Below are positions 16,232-24,780 of a stretch of DNA of 64,000 nucleotides, piece after piece. The position numbers and the translations under genes are program-made. Position 1 is the first letter of the stretch. Every line of letters begins with the position of its first letter. The notes under the pieces are model-generated. The model had not been told where the DNA came from. It saw only the letters and a list, made by a program, of their open reading frames with translations, and did no database searches. Where the stretch lies: the NCBI RefSeq assembly GCF_037992945.1, contig NZ_CP150304.1:2297501-2361500 (forward strand), read 5' to 3'. The stretch is from Peribacillus sp. FSL E2-0218 (GTDB lineage Bacteria; Bacillota; Bacilli; Bacillales; DSM-1321).

Positions 16232-16684
16232 ATGTTTAACGATAGCATTGGAAAGCGATCTAAACCCGTTAAAAACATCGTGGAACGGGGAGCCGTAAGA
16301 AAATTCGCATGCTCGATTGGTGATCCGCACCCGATTTTCATTGATGAAGAAGCGGGGAGGCAATCGAGATATGGAACGAATATTGCTCCGCCAACCTTCC
16401 CGCGGGTCTTTGATTATGGCACGATTGAATCGCTGAATCTTCCGGATAAAGGGCTGATTCATGGCGAACAGGTTTATCGCTACAATAGGCCGCTTTTGGT
16501 CGGCGAGGAAATCACCTGTTATTCGGAAGTGAAGGATTACTATGAGAAAAAAGGAAAACAGGGCGAAATGGGATTCCTGGCCTTGAAAAATTATGGATCG
16601 GACGCCGATGGTAAATTGGTATTTAGTGCCGAACAGCTTGTCATCATTAATGAAACGATCAGAAAGAAGGTGATGAGCAAGTGA
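16232..16684 (+). CDS. FAS1-like / MaoC N-terminal-type dehydratase subunit
   Basis: A 150-residue single hot-dog protein of the MaoC_dehydrat_N (FAS1-like dehydratase) class. It has KFACSIGDPHPIFIDEEAG near the N terminus, APPTFPRVFDYG, and HGEQVYRYNRPLLVGEEI in the middle. Such half-hydratases pair with a catalytic MaoC subunit to hydrate enoyl-CoA. The next gene encodes that partner and overlaps this one by four bases (GTGA), a strong sign of a stoichiometric complex. AAGGCGGGA precedes the ATG. Confidence 0.85.
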   Translation: MFNDSIGKRSKPVKNIVERGAVRKFACSIGDPHPIFIDEEAGRQSRYGTNIAPPTFPRVFDYGTIESLNLPDKGLIHGEQVYRYNRPLLVGEEITCYSEVKDYYEKKGKQGEMGFLALKNYGSDADGKLVFSAEQLVIINETIRKKVMSK

Positions 16685-17082
16685 CGACATTGACCGAACT
16701 CCATATTGGTGACTCGCTGCATTCAATCGAGCTGAAACCTGTTACGCGTATGGACCTGATTAAGTACGCTGGAGCATCAGGCGACTTCAATCCCATTCAT
16801 ACGATTGACGAGGAAGCAAAAAATGCAGGTCTTCCCGGTATCATTGCCCATGGGATGTGGACGATGGGAAATCTGGCAAAGCTTTTCAGTAATCTTTATG
16901 AAATCGGCTTTATCGAAGAATACAAGATCCGATTCAAAGGGATGGTTTTCTTGAATGATGTAATCACCCTCTCTGCCGATTTAAAAGAAAAAAATGAAGA
17001 TAGTTATCATTTCAAAGTGGCAGCAACTGACCAGACAGGCAAAGAAGCGATCAGCGGTGAGGTTGTGTTTAAAGTCTATTAA
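16681..17082 (+). CDS. MaoC family enoyl-CoA hydratase, catalytic subunit
   Basis: A 133-residue hot-dog protein carrying the hydratase-2 motif YAGASGDFNPIHTID, with Asp and His as the catalytic pair, and GIIAHGMWTMG. It probably forms the active heterodimer with the preceding gene product and hydrates an enoyl-CoA to the (R)-3-hydroxyacyl-CoA. GTG start, translationally coupled by a 4-bp overlap. It is the last gene before a terminator. No thiolase gene follows, so chain cleavage must be encoded elsewhere. Confidence 0.88.
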   Translation: MTTLTELHIGDSLHSIELKPVTRMDLIKYAGASGDFNPIHTIDEEAKNAGLPGIIAHGMWTMGNLAKLFSNLYEIGFIEEYKIRFKGMVFLNDVITLSADLKEKNEDSYHFKVAATDQTGKEAISGEVVFKVY

Positions 17083-17089
17083 ACGAAAG

Positions 17090-17122
17090 TAGTGATGAAA
17101 ATTATTTCATCACTATTTTTTT
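17090..17122 (+). terminator. Terminator of the acyl-CoA operon
   Basis: Perfect 10-bp stem TAGTGATGAA / TTCATCACTA with a six-base loop, followed by an uninterrupted T-run. Confidence 0.9.
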
Positions 17123-17211
17123 TAGGAATGAAAATCGACAATTTTAAAGGAGATTCGAGATTTATCCAGAATTGTACGTATTAAGAATTCTTTTTGCGGC
17201 GGTGAATAGTT

Positions 17212-18909
17212 ATGAATCAAGTAAAACAGGATTCTCCAATCGAATTGCTCAAGGAATACCCCTTTCCTGCACTTGTCCTGGATTCTGCAAACCGGATTAA
17301 GGAATGGGGCATGTACTTCGATCCGTTGATGGACCATGATGGGGATACGACAGTAACCGAACAATTCGATGAGTGGCAATTTCTCGATAACAATAGACTT
17401 GCGGCAGCAAAACTGCGTGACAAGCGGTACTTATTTTTGCTAATGAAACGATCGGATGATGACAATCGTCTTTATATAGGCAGTGAAACACAATTTTTGG
17501 ATGATTTACTGGTAGATGCCCATGAGTCGGACAAACTGAACCGGGCCCTGGATGCCATAATCGAAAGTTCCTATGACGGGATATATATCACCGATCAACA
17601 GGGGACGACGCTTTATACCAATTCAGCGATTGAGCGGATCACCGGTATCCCTAAAGAGTACTATATCGGCAAGTCGGTGGACCAGCTGATTAAGCGCGGC
17701 ATCCTGAATGCCTCTGTCACGCATAAGGTCGTCAAGTTGAGACGAACTGTATCGGTCGTTCAGGATAATTTTGCCGGAAAAGAAACATTGATTACCGGTA
17801 GCCCCGTTTTTAATGAAGCGGGGGAAATCGAGCAAGTCGTAACGAATATTAGGGATTTGTCAGATTTAAATGAACTGATGCACGAATTGACGAAGGCAAA
17901 TGAATTGAATCATCAATATAAGCAGGAAATCGAAAAACTGCGAAAGATAACAAGTCAGGATGGAGTCGTTTTTGTCAGTGATAAGATGAAAACGATTTAC
18001 GAGATCGCTGAAAGAATATCGGATATCGATGCGACCGTGCTCATCCTTGGAGAAACGGGCGTCGGGAAAGATGTCCTTGCCCGCAATATATATAATCGGA
18101 GCATCCGGTCCAAGAAAGGCGATTTCATCAAAATAAATTGCGGGGCCATTCCTGCCGATTTATTGGAATCCGAGCTATTTGGATATGAAGGCGGAGCATT
18201 TACCGGGGCAAATCAAAAGGGGAAACCAGGGATGTTCGAGATGGCAGAGAGCGGCATCTTATTTTTGGATGAAGTCGGTGAACTCCCCTTGCAATTGCAG
18301 GTAAAGCTGCTGCGGGCACTTCAGGAAAGGGAGATTCAAAGAATCGGTGGTACGAAGCCGAAGAAAATCGATGTTCGGATAATAGCGGCCACGAACCGCA
18401 ATTTATCGGAAATGGTCAAGTCTGGTGATTTTCGCGAAGACCTTTTTTATAGGCTGAATGTCATTCCCATCACGATTCCCCCATTACGCGAAAGAAGAGA
18501 AGATATCTTGGCTTTGACTGATTTGTTCTTAAAGAAATCGAACGAACAATATAAATTTTCGAAAGAAATAGATTCGAGGCTGAAAGAATATTTTTTTCAA
18601 CATGATTGGCCGGGAAATGTCCGTGAGTTGATAAATATTGTCGAAAGGCTCGTCGTACTGACGGATCATTCTTTATTAACGATGAATGACCTGCCGGAAG
18701 AATATCAGCCCGAAAACCGGAACCAAGCAAATTATAATTCTTCGCTAACGTTAAAAGCGGCTGTGGAAAGAGCCGAAAAGGAGATCTTGACAAAAGCGGC
18801 ACAAACGTACCAAACGACATATGAAATCGCAGCTGCCCTTGATTCAAGTCAGGCAACGATCGTAAGGAAACTAAAAAAATATCGACTGAAGGTCAGTGAA
18901 AAAACCTAA
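17212..18909 (+). CDS. PAS-containing sigma-54-dependent transcriptional activator
   Basis: A 565-residue enhancer-binding protein. An N-terminal sensor half with a PAS domain (about 111-215, DAIIESSYDGIYITDQQG) is followed by a short coiled linker and an AAA+ domain. That domain has Walker A GETGVGKD (280-287), the sigma-54 contact loop GAFTGA (328-333), Walker B LFLDE (350-354), and the WPGNVREL block. A C-terminal Fis-type helix-turn-helix (TTYEIAAALDSSQATIVRKL) binds DNA. No response-regulator receiver is present, so it senses a small ligand or partner. It stands between two operons that both have sigma-54 promoters and a common upstream dyad, which makes it their likely activator. Confidence 0.93.
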   Translation: MNQVKQDSPIELLKEYPFPALVLDSANRIKEWGMYFDPLMDHDGDTTVTEQFDEWQFLDNNRLAAAKLRDKRYLFLLMKRSDDDNRLYIGSETQFLDDLLVDAHESDKLNRALDAIIESSYDGIYITDQQGTTLYTNSAIERITGIPKEYYIGKSVDQLIKRGILNASVTHKVVKLRRTVSVVQDNFAGKETLITGSPVFNEAGEIEQVVTNIRDLSDLNELMHELTKANELNHQYKQEIEKLRKITSQDGVVFVSDKMKTIYEIAERISDIDATVLILGETGVGKDVLARNIYNRSIRSKKGDFIKINCGAIPADLLESELFGYEGGAFTGANQKGKPGMFEMAESGILFLDEVGELPLQLQVKLLRALQEREIQRIGGTKPKKIDVRIIAATNRNLSEMVKSGDFREDLFYRLNVIPITIPPLRERREDILALTDLFLKKSNEQYKFSKEIDSRLKEYFFQHDWPGNVRELINIVERLVVLTDHSLLTMNDLPEEYQPENRNQANYNSSLTLKAAVERAEKEILTKAAQTYQTTYEIAAALDSSQATIVRKLKKYRLKVSEKT

Positions 18910-18917
18910 GCAAGCAA

Positions 18918-18945
18918 GGGGATGCCTTAATCGGTATCCCTTCAA
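18918..18945 (+). terminator. Probable terminator after the activator gene
   Basis: Stem GGGATGCC / GGTATCCC (one G-T pair) with a TTAATC loop, followed by TTC and AATT. The T-run is poor, so this is only moderately supported. Confidence 0.5.
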
Positions 18946-19272
18946 TTATGCCCAAAGCTTTGACGGACGCGGACTGACCGTCTCCATAACTGAAGACACC
19001 CGCTTGTGAGCAACCGGTCCGGGAGGCTCATCCTTGACGATTATTATTTTGGATATGCGTTGGGGGCAAATCACACGTTTGTGGATTTCAGCGGCGGAAA
19101 TCTTTAATGAATGAAAGACTATTTTCATTTATGTCTTGTGCCCATCAATCTCCTGCCTCATTACCTCCTTGATCTTGAATAACACTCCATTTATTTTAAT
19201 TCAATACTGATTTTTTTCAATCAAAAGTGAATGATGGACATCCCCTTTGGAAGCCGCTCTTTTCAATTTTAC

Positions 19273-19288
19273 AATTCATTAATGAATT
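19273..19288. promoter_or_regulatory. Candidate activator site (UAS) of the ABC transporter operon
   Basis: AATTCATTAATGAATT is a perfect 16-bp palindrome 42 bp upstream of the sigma-54 promoter. It matches the dyad at 11310 in sequence and position, and both are followed by a TTTTGCTG-like stretch. Confidence 0.6.
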
Positions 19289-19330
19289 CTGTTTTGCTGG
19301 GTAATAGCCGTTTGACGGTGATATTGCTTG

Positions 19331-19347
19331 TGGCACGGTACTTGCAT
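19331..19347 (+). promoter_or_regulatory. Sigma-54 (SigL) promoter of the ABC transporter operon
   Basis: TGGCAC-N5-TTGCAT is the same near-consensus -24/-12 element as at 11366. The distance to the first permease start is about 625 bp, unusually long. Confidence 0.82.
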
Positions 19348-19598
19348 CATTAAACCAGGAAAAATCCGCAACAGGAAAAAGATCTGCGGAATGATTCTGT
19401 AGAAAAGTGTAAAGGGAGGGGGGCGGAATCAGGCGATGGCCAAGTGAAGAAAAAGTTAACCAGTGCAAATTGAAGCAATCGTCACACGAGGCCTGATCAA
19501 TCAGAAAAATCAAAAAGGGCAATCAGAATTGTTATCTTCAGTAAAGAAAGCGGATGATAGCTTACGAGAAAATGGTGTCGATGGATGATCATCATTTA

Positions 19599-19612
19599 TG
19601 AAAGCGCTAACA
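19599..19612. promoter_or_regulatory. cre site (CcpA) in the transporter leader
   Basis: TGAAAGCGCTAACA matches TGWAANCGNTNWCA at all positions. It lies about 250 bp downstream of the sigma-54 promoter, where CcpA could act as a roadblock. Confidence 0.75.
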
Positions 19613-19972
19613 AAATCTGCTTGCGTCTCATTCAAGAGCAGGAGGAAATTGAAGCAATACAACCCTATACCTTACTCCACTGAATAATATCAGTCTTCTG
19701 CCTAAACAGTTAATCGAGTTGAAACAAACATGACAGATGAACCTGTTACGGGCATCCACACCACTGTTTTCATTCACGACTCCTTCAGACATGAAAATTT
19801 TTAAACAAGACTGTAAAAAGCAGTTCCAGCTGTGTAACACAATCCATTCTACTTGCGTGAAATAACTTGCGAATCCCCCATCCCCCTCTTGAAGCGTTTA
19901 AGTCATAGTATTGGTAATTGCGGGAGCATGATTAGCAAGATGAAATTCAATAATTAGTCAGGGAGGAAGTAA

Positions 19973-20836
19973 ATGGATATATTAATCCAACAGCTTTTTA
20001 ATGGTTTGACGATTGGCAGCGTATATAGTCTAGTTGCCTTGGGATTGACGCTCGTTTATGGTATTTTGCATATCCCGAACTTTGCTCATGGTGCTCTCTA
20101 TATGCTTGGTGGATATATCACATTGTCCATGATGACATTATATGGGGTCAATTACTGGCTGGCGATGTTTGTATCCATTATCGTCGTTGGCTTGCTTGGG
20201 GTGCTTTTGGAACGCTTCGTGTTCCGCCTGTTAAGAGAAGCGCCTCCCTTGCACGATAAAATCGCGGCAATCGGCATTCTTCTTTTTCTTGAAGCGTTCG
20301 CCCAATTTGTCTGGGGAGCAGACTTCCATACCATGAATTCCCCTTACGGCCAAGTTGTCCAGATCATGGGCTTGACATTTACACTTCAGCGATTATTGAT
20401 CATCGTCGCTGCTATCGTGGTGATGGTTTTACTTTACGTATTCCTGAAGAAAACGTATACAGGTTCAACGATCATTGCGATGTCCCAAAATCGTGAAGGT
20501 GCATCATTGGTCGGAATCAATATCAACAAAGTCGCGATGCTGACCTTCATGATATCGGGAGGATTGGCAGCCATCGCTTCGTCCCTGGCTTCACCGATAA
20601 ATCTAGTATTTCCCGGAATGGGGCACCTGGTCATCCTTAAAGCCTTCGTCATCATCATCCTCGGCGGGATGGGAAGCATTCCGGGGGCCATTGTCGGCGG
20701 GTATATCCTCGGATTCAGTGAAAGCCTTGGCGCAACCTACCTATCCAATGACTATAAAGACATCATTGCTTTCATTCTATTAGTCGTGATATTGACTGTG
20801 AAGCCAACAGGTCTTTTTGCCAAGGGGGAGAGATAA
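19973..20836 (+). CDS. HAAT-family ABC transporter permease, LivH type
   Basis: A 287-residue inner-membrane permease with about eight hydrophobic segments and the LivH features NGLTIGSVYSLVALGLTLVY near the N terminus and ILGGMGSIPGAIVGG near residue 225-240. It pairs with the LivM-type protein encoded one base downstream. HAAT systems carry branched-chain amino acids but also aromatic and short-chain acids and amides. Given the shared regulation with the acyl-CoA operon, a carboxylate is a plausible substrate. GGGAGGAAG precedes the ATG. Confidence 0.9.
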   Translation: MDILIQQLFNGLTIGSVYSLVALGLTLVYGILHIPNFAHGALYMLGGYITLSMMTLYGVNYWLAMFVSIIVVGLLGVLLERFVFRLLREAPPLHDKIAAIGILLFLEAFAQFVWGADFHTMNSPYGQVVQIMGLTFTLQRLLIIVAAIVVMVLLYVFLKKTYTGSTIIAMSQNREGASLVGININKVAMLTFMISGGLAAIASSLASPINLVFPGMGHLVILKAFVIIILGGMGSIPGAIVGGYILGFSESLGATYLSNDYKDIIAFILLVVILTVKPTGLFAKGER

Positions 20837-20837
20837 C

Positions 20838-21833
20838 ATGAAGATATTGACGAAACGAAATGGATTGATCGCCCTGACCATCTTTGCTTTTTCATTTCCA
20901 TATATCGCCCAAAACGACTATTACCTCCATATGCTGACTCTTTCATTCATATGGGCGATAGCCGTTTATGGGATCAATTTATTATCCGGGTATACCGGTT
21001 ATCTCTCGCTTGCGCATGCTGGTTTTTTTGCGATTGGAGCCTACTCGCTTGGACTCCTGACCGTGAAGGCGGGAATGAACTTTTGGATGGCACTTGCAGG
21101 GGCCTGTGTTATTACCTGTGTGATCGGCCTTTTGATCGGGTTGATCGCACTTAGGACAAAAGAGCATTTCTTCGCGATTTATACACTATGCGTAGGGTAT
21201 ATCATTTACCTTGTCATTGATAAATGGGAAGGGCTTACGGAAGGAGTCAGGGGCCTTATCGGCATCCCGGCACCAAGCAGCATCGGTCCAATCACCTTTG
21301 ATACGGCAGCTTCACAATATTACCTCGTTCTCCTTTTCCTGATCGCCGTGATCGTCATCATGTATCGAATCATCCACTCGTTGACGGGGAGGACCTTTAT
21401 CGCCATCAGGAACAGCGAGGATCTTGCCCGGACGATTGGCATCTCCACAATGAAGAATAAGCTAACCGCTTTTGTCTTATCTACATTCTTTGCTGGGCTG
21501 GCGGGTGCCTTGTATGCTTCTTTCATTCGATTCATCGGCCCTGATATCGGGTCAACGGCCATTATGTTCGATTTGTTGATGTATTTGCTGGTTGGAGGAA
21601 TCGGAACTCTTTCGGGCCCATTGGTAGGGACGTTATTGTTGGTGATCCTTTCTCAGAATCTGCAATTCCTGCAAGAATATCGAATGTTGATATTCGGTCC
21701 CTTGCTTACGTTGATCATCATCTTTTATCCACGGGGTATCGCCGGGGCCGCCTTTGAATGGCAAAGAAAGCGAAAGGATAAAAAATTGTCCATGGTTAGA
21801 GCCGATATGCACATAAAAGCGGAGGAGGGATGA
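20838..21833 (+). CDS. HAAT-family ABC transporter permease, LivM type
   Basis: A 331-residue polytopic permease with the LivM hallmarks NLLSGYTGYLSLAHAGFFAIGAY (split here by about nine helices) and GGIGTLSGPLVG towards the C terminus. The ATG at 20838 is preceded by GGGGGAGAG; the open frame extends seven codons upstream into livH without a site. It follows livH after one base, so the two are co-translated and should form the membrane heterodimer. Confidence 0.9.
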   Translation: MKILTKRNGLIALTIFAFSFPYIAQNDYYLHMLTLSFIWAIAVYGINLLSGYTGYLSLAHAGFFAIGAYSLGLLTVKAGMNFWMALAGACVITCVIGLLIGLIALRTKEHFFAIYTLCVGYIIYLVIDKWEGLTEGVRGLIGIPAPSSIGPITFDTAASQYYLVLLFLIAVIVIMYRIIHSLTGRTFIAIRNSEDLARTIGISTMKNKLTAFVLSTFFAGLAGALYASFIRFIGPDIGSTAIMFDLLMYLLVGGIGTLSGPLVGTLLLVILSQNLQFLQEYRMLIFGPLLTLIIIFYPRGIAGAAFEWQRKRKDKKLSMVRADMHIKAEEG

Positions 21834-21836
21834 ATT

Positions 21837-22601
21837 TTGCTGATTGAAACAAAGAATTTAACGAAGCGCTTCGGCGGCTTGACAGCGGTCAATCAAGTGG
21901 ATTTCATCATTGAAAAAGGAAGGATCAATGCCATAATCGGACCGAATGGTGCTGGGAAATCCACTTTTTTTAACTTGATTAGTGGTTTTCATCGGCCCAG
22001 TTCCGGTACGGTATTTTTTAAAGGGATCGATATCACGAAGCTTCCGCCAAATGAAATAGCGGCACTTGGTATTTCAAGAACCTTTCAATCGACAAGCCTT
22101 TTTGATCAATCGACCGTATTGGACAATGTCGTCATCGGACATAGGCTTCGAACCAAATCCAATCTGGCGGATGCCATTTTTAGGACGAAACGGTTAAAGC
22201 GGGAGGAAGCGGCATGCAGGGAAAAGGCAATGGAGGCACTCGATGTTGTCGGGCTGACAAAATCTGCTGACAAAATCGTGGCCGGCATCTCTCAGGAAGA
22301 GAAGAAACGGACAGCGATTGCCCTGGCCCTTGCAACTGTACCGGAAATAATTTTTCTGGATGAACCGGCTGCAGGCATAAACCCTGATGAAACGGAAGGA
22401 TTGACAGAACTGATTAAAAAATTAAATCGTTCGGGACTGACCGTATGTTTAATCGAGCACAAAATGCATATGATCATGAACTTGGCAGATCACATCATGG
22501 TCCTTAATTACGGGGAAAAAATTGCCGAAGGCACACCGAAGGAAATCCGCGGAAATGATGCGGTAATCAAAGCCTATTTGGGAGGTAGTGCGAGTGCTTA
22601 A
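21837..22601 (+). CDS. HAAT-family ABC transporter ATPase, LivG type, with degenerate signature
   Basis: A 254-residue ATPase with Walker A GPNGAGKST (about 36-44), Q-loop SRTFQSTSLF, Walker B IIFLDEPAAG and H-loop CLIEHKM. The ABC signature, normally LSYGQ in LivG, reads ISQEEKKR here and lacks the invariant glycine. One of the two composite ATP sites may therefore be poorly active; the LivF partner has a normal signature. The start is TTG at 21837 with GGAGGAGGG upstream. It lies 3 bp behind livM. Confidence 0.9.
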   Translation: MLIETKNLTKRFGGLTAVNQVDFIIEKGRINAIIGPNGAGKSTFFNLISGFHRPSSGTVFFKGIDITKLPPNEIAALGISRTFQSTSLFDQSTVLDNVVIGHRLRTKSNLADAIFRTKRLKREEAACREKAMEALDVVGLTKSADKIVAGISQEEKKRTAIALALATVPEIIFLDEPAAGINPDETEGLTELIKKLNRSGLTVCLIEHKMHMIMNLADHIMVLNYGEKIAEGTPKEIRGNDAVIKAYLGGSASA

Positions 22602-23301
22602 GTTAACAGATGTAGCCGTAGCTTATGGCAGCTTCACTGCAATCAAACATGTGAATATCGAGGTTGCGCAAGGGGAAATCGTGGTCCTGTTGGGAGCTAA
22701 CGGTGCCGGGAAGAGTACGACTTTCCGGTCCATCAGCGGCATCAGTAAGCTTTCACGCGGAGAAATCCACTTTCAAGGCATTCCAATAGGGGGGAGGGCG
22801 CCTGATAGGAATGTGCGGGAGGGGATTGTCCAGTGTGCCGAAGGGCGTAAACTGTTCCCTCAGATGACCGTCCAGGAAAACCTGAAGATGGGAGCTTATG
22901 TGCATCGAAAGAAAAAGGATGATATCAAGCGCTCCTTGGAATACGTCTATCATTTATTCCCGATTTTACGGGAAAAGCACCAAGATGAAGCGGGAAGTCT
23001 TAGCGGCGGCCAGCAGCAAATGCTGGCAATAGGGAGGGCATTGATGTCGAAGCCCAAATTATTGATGCTCGATGAGCCTTCGATTGGACTTGCTCCTCTT
23101 ATCGTCGAGCAGATGTTTCAGGTCATCGAAGAAATAAACCGCGAAGGGATCACGATCCTGCTTGCCGAACAAAATGCGAATGCGGCCCTCGGCATCGCCA
23201 AAAAAGGATACGTGTTTGAAAATGGGGAAATTGTCGTTCAAGGCACAGCAAGTGAGTTATTGGCTAATGATGAAGTGAAGAAAGCATATATCGGGGCCTG
23301 A
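22594..23301 (+). CDS. HAAT-family ABC transporter ATPase, LivF type
   Basis: A 235-residue ATPase with Walker A GANGAGKST, the LivF-typical CAEGRKLFPQMTVQENL, the canonical signature SLSGGQQQMLAIGRAL and Walker B LLMLDEPSIGL. GTG at 22594 (MLKLTDVAV) is chosen because GGAGGT lies seven bases upstream; another GTG at 22588 is too close to it. It overlaps livG by 8 bp. With LivG it powers the transporter from the cytoplasmic side. Confidence 0.9.
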   Translation: MLKLTDVAVAYGSFTAIKHVNIEVAQGEIVVLLGANGAGKSTTFRSISGISKLSRGEIHFQGIPIGGRAPDRNVREGIVQCAEGRKLFPQMTVQENLKMGAYVHRKKKDDIKRSLEYVYHLFPILREKHQDEAGSLSGGQQQMLAIGRALMSKPKLLMLDEPSIGLAPLIVEQMFQVIEEINREGITILLAEQNANAALGIAKKGYVFENGEIVVQGTASELLANDEVKKAYIGA

Positions 23302-23320
23302 AAAAAGAAGGGGGATTTTT

Positions 23321-24502
23321 ATGAAAAAGCTAACAGCATCATTCGTTCTACTGCTGGTGATCATGACTGTTTTGGCTGGATGCAATAAAGGGGATAGCCC
23401 AGCATCCAGCAACGGCAATAAAGGGAAAGGAGGCAACGTCGTGAACATTGGGTTCAGTGGTCCATTAAGCGGGGCCGCTGCGTTATATGGGAAGCGGACT
23501 CTGAATGGTGTTGAAATGGCCGTTAAAGAAATTAACGATGCAGGCGGATTTGAAGTGAAGGGTAAAAAATACACACTGAACCTAGTATCGCTCGATGATA
23601 AATACTTACCGAATGAAACAGGGGCGAATGCGAAACGATTGGTTCAGGAGTATGATACACCGATCATCTTCACGCCGCACAGCGGAGGGGTGCTGGCACT
23701 GCAGGTCTTTAATGAACAAGAAAAATTCATCATTGGCGCTTATACGAGTGAACCGTCGGTAACCGAAAGCGGTAATTCTTTGACCGTTCGGATACCTCCC
23801 AATTACGAAGGCTATATCGAACCTTTTTCATCCTATGCAATGGAACACTTCGGCAAGAAAATAGCCGCTTTGCCGACATCTTCGCAATATGGCAAAGACT
23901 GGACCGAAGCGATACTTCCATATTGGGAAAAGCAAGGGGGAAAGGTCGTATATAACGCTTCGATCGATTTCGCCAAAGAGACCGATTTCTTTACGATCGT
24001 TACGAACGCACTGAAGAAAGATCCTGATGTGCTGTTTATCGGCGGTGCGTCCGAGCCTACCGCAAAAGTGGCGAAGCAAGCTAGGGAGCTAGGGTTTAAA
24101 GGCGGTTTCATCATCATGGACCAGGCAAAGCTTGATCAAATGAAACCGATTGCCGGTTCATACGAAACATTGGAAGGCTCGATCGGCGTTTTGCCGCTGA
24201 TAGATTCTGGTGAAGAGGCAGTGCCTGCCTTCGTAAAGAACTATCAAAAGCAATATAAGGAAGATCCAAGCTCGGAAGTAGGCTTGAATTATATCGCCAT
24301 GCATGCGTTTGTCGAAGCGATGAAAGCAGCAGGCAGTGTGGATGATGCTCAGGCCATCCGTAAGCATATGCAAGATGGTCTTACAAATTTAGCTCCGGAA
24401 CAAAAAATCTATGACATCCCTTCCATTGATGAACACGGCGGATTTGCATCGACCATTGTCGTAGGTGCCGTGGAAGACGGAAAAGTCGTGCCCATTCGAT
24501 AA
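23321..24502 (+). CDS. ABC transporter substrate-binding lipoprotein (Peripla_BP_6)
   Basis: A 393-residue extracellular lipoprotein. The N terminus is a short charged region, a hydrophobic core and the lipobox LAGC, so Cys20 would be diacylated and anchor the protein outside the membrane. A low-complexity Ser/Asn/Gly/Lys linker follows, then a type-I periplasmic-binding fold (VNIGFSGPLSGAAALYGK). It is the specificity determinant of the uptake system. Ligand identity is not deducible; LivJ-like proteins linked to acyl-CoA genes often bind carboxylates rather than leucine. AAAGAAGGGGG precedes the ATG. Confidence 0.9.
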   Translation: MKKLTASFVLLLVIMTVLAGCNKGDSPASSNGNKGKGGNVVNIGFSGPLSGAAALYGKRTLNGVEMAVKEINDAGGFEVKGKKYTLNLVSLDDKYLPNETGANAKRLVQEYDTPIIFTPHSGGVLALQVFNEQEKFIIGAYTSEPSVTESGNSLTVRIPPNYEGYIEPFSSYAMEHFGKKIAALPTSSQYGKDWTEAILPYWEKQGGKVVYNASIDFAKETDFFTIVTNALKKDPDVLFIGGASEPTAKVAKQARELGFKGGFIIMDQAKLDQMKPIAGSYETLEGSIGVLPLIDSGEEAVPAFVKNYQKQYKEDPSSEVGLNYIAMHAFVEAMKAAGSVDDAQAIRKHMQDGLTNLAPEQKIYDIPSIDEHGGFASTIVVGAVEDGKVVPIR

Positions 24503-24537
24503 GGATATCCATTTAATTTGATGGAACTTTTCAAAAG

Positions 24538-24590
24538 CGTGTGCTTGGCTCCTCTGATTGTTGTCAGGGGGGCAGGCACACGTTTTTTTG
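24538..24590 (+). terminator. Terminator of the ABC transporter operon
   Basis: Outer stem CGTGTGC / GCACACG with an inner CCTCTG/CAGGGG pairing, followed by seven T. Confidence 0.85.
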
Positions 24591-24738
24591 TTTTCTAATA
24601 GAAGGGAGGGAGCAATCGGATCCGGATAAGAGATAGATTAGCAGAGAAATGAATGTGCATGGAAAAAAACGAGGTTTGCCGCACGGGGAAAACTGTTTAT
24701 TAAGAATTCACATTATTTCGCGAGTATTCAAAAAAATA

Positions 24739-24767
24739 TTGTCACCGGGTCATGAAAACGTTATCAT
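24739..24767 (+). promoter_or_regulatory. murQ operon promoter with overlapping cre site
   Basis: TTGTCA (24739-24744), 17 bp, TATCAT (24762-24767) is a good sigma-A promoter. TGAAAACGTTATCA (24753-24766) is a perfect cre match lying over the spacer and -10, the position expected for CcpA repression. Confidence 0.72.
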
Positions 24768-24780
24768 TGAATATAATATA

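Larger units (their letters stand above)
18946..19972. other. Long regulatory/leader region before the ABC transporter operon
   Basis: About 1 kb without a convincing gene. It holds the activator dyad (19273), the sigma-54 promoter (19331) and a cre site (19599), leaving a transcribed leader of roughly 625 bases before the first permease gene. I see no riboswitch fold or long open frame in the leader; the short frames in it have no family features or good ribosome sites. Confidence 0.6.

Noticed and set aside
16184..16726. 180-codon minus-strand open frame
   Set aside because: Lies entirely opposite the MaoC-type hydratase gene and the ends of its neighbours, all of which have clear motifs and ribosome sites; no coding features of its own.
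19380..19972. Possible leader peptide or riboswitch in the long transporter leader
   Set aside because: No consistent fold, terminator/antiterminator pair or ribosome-site-led short frame could be seen.
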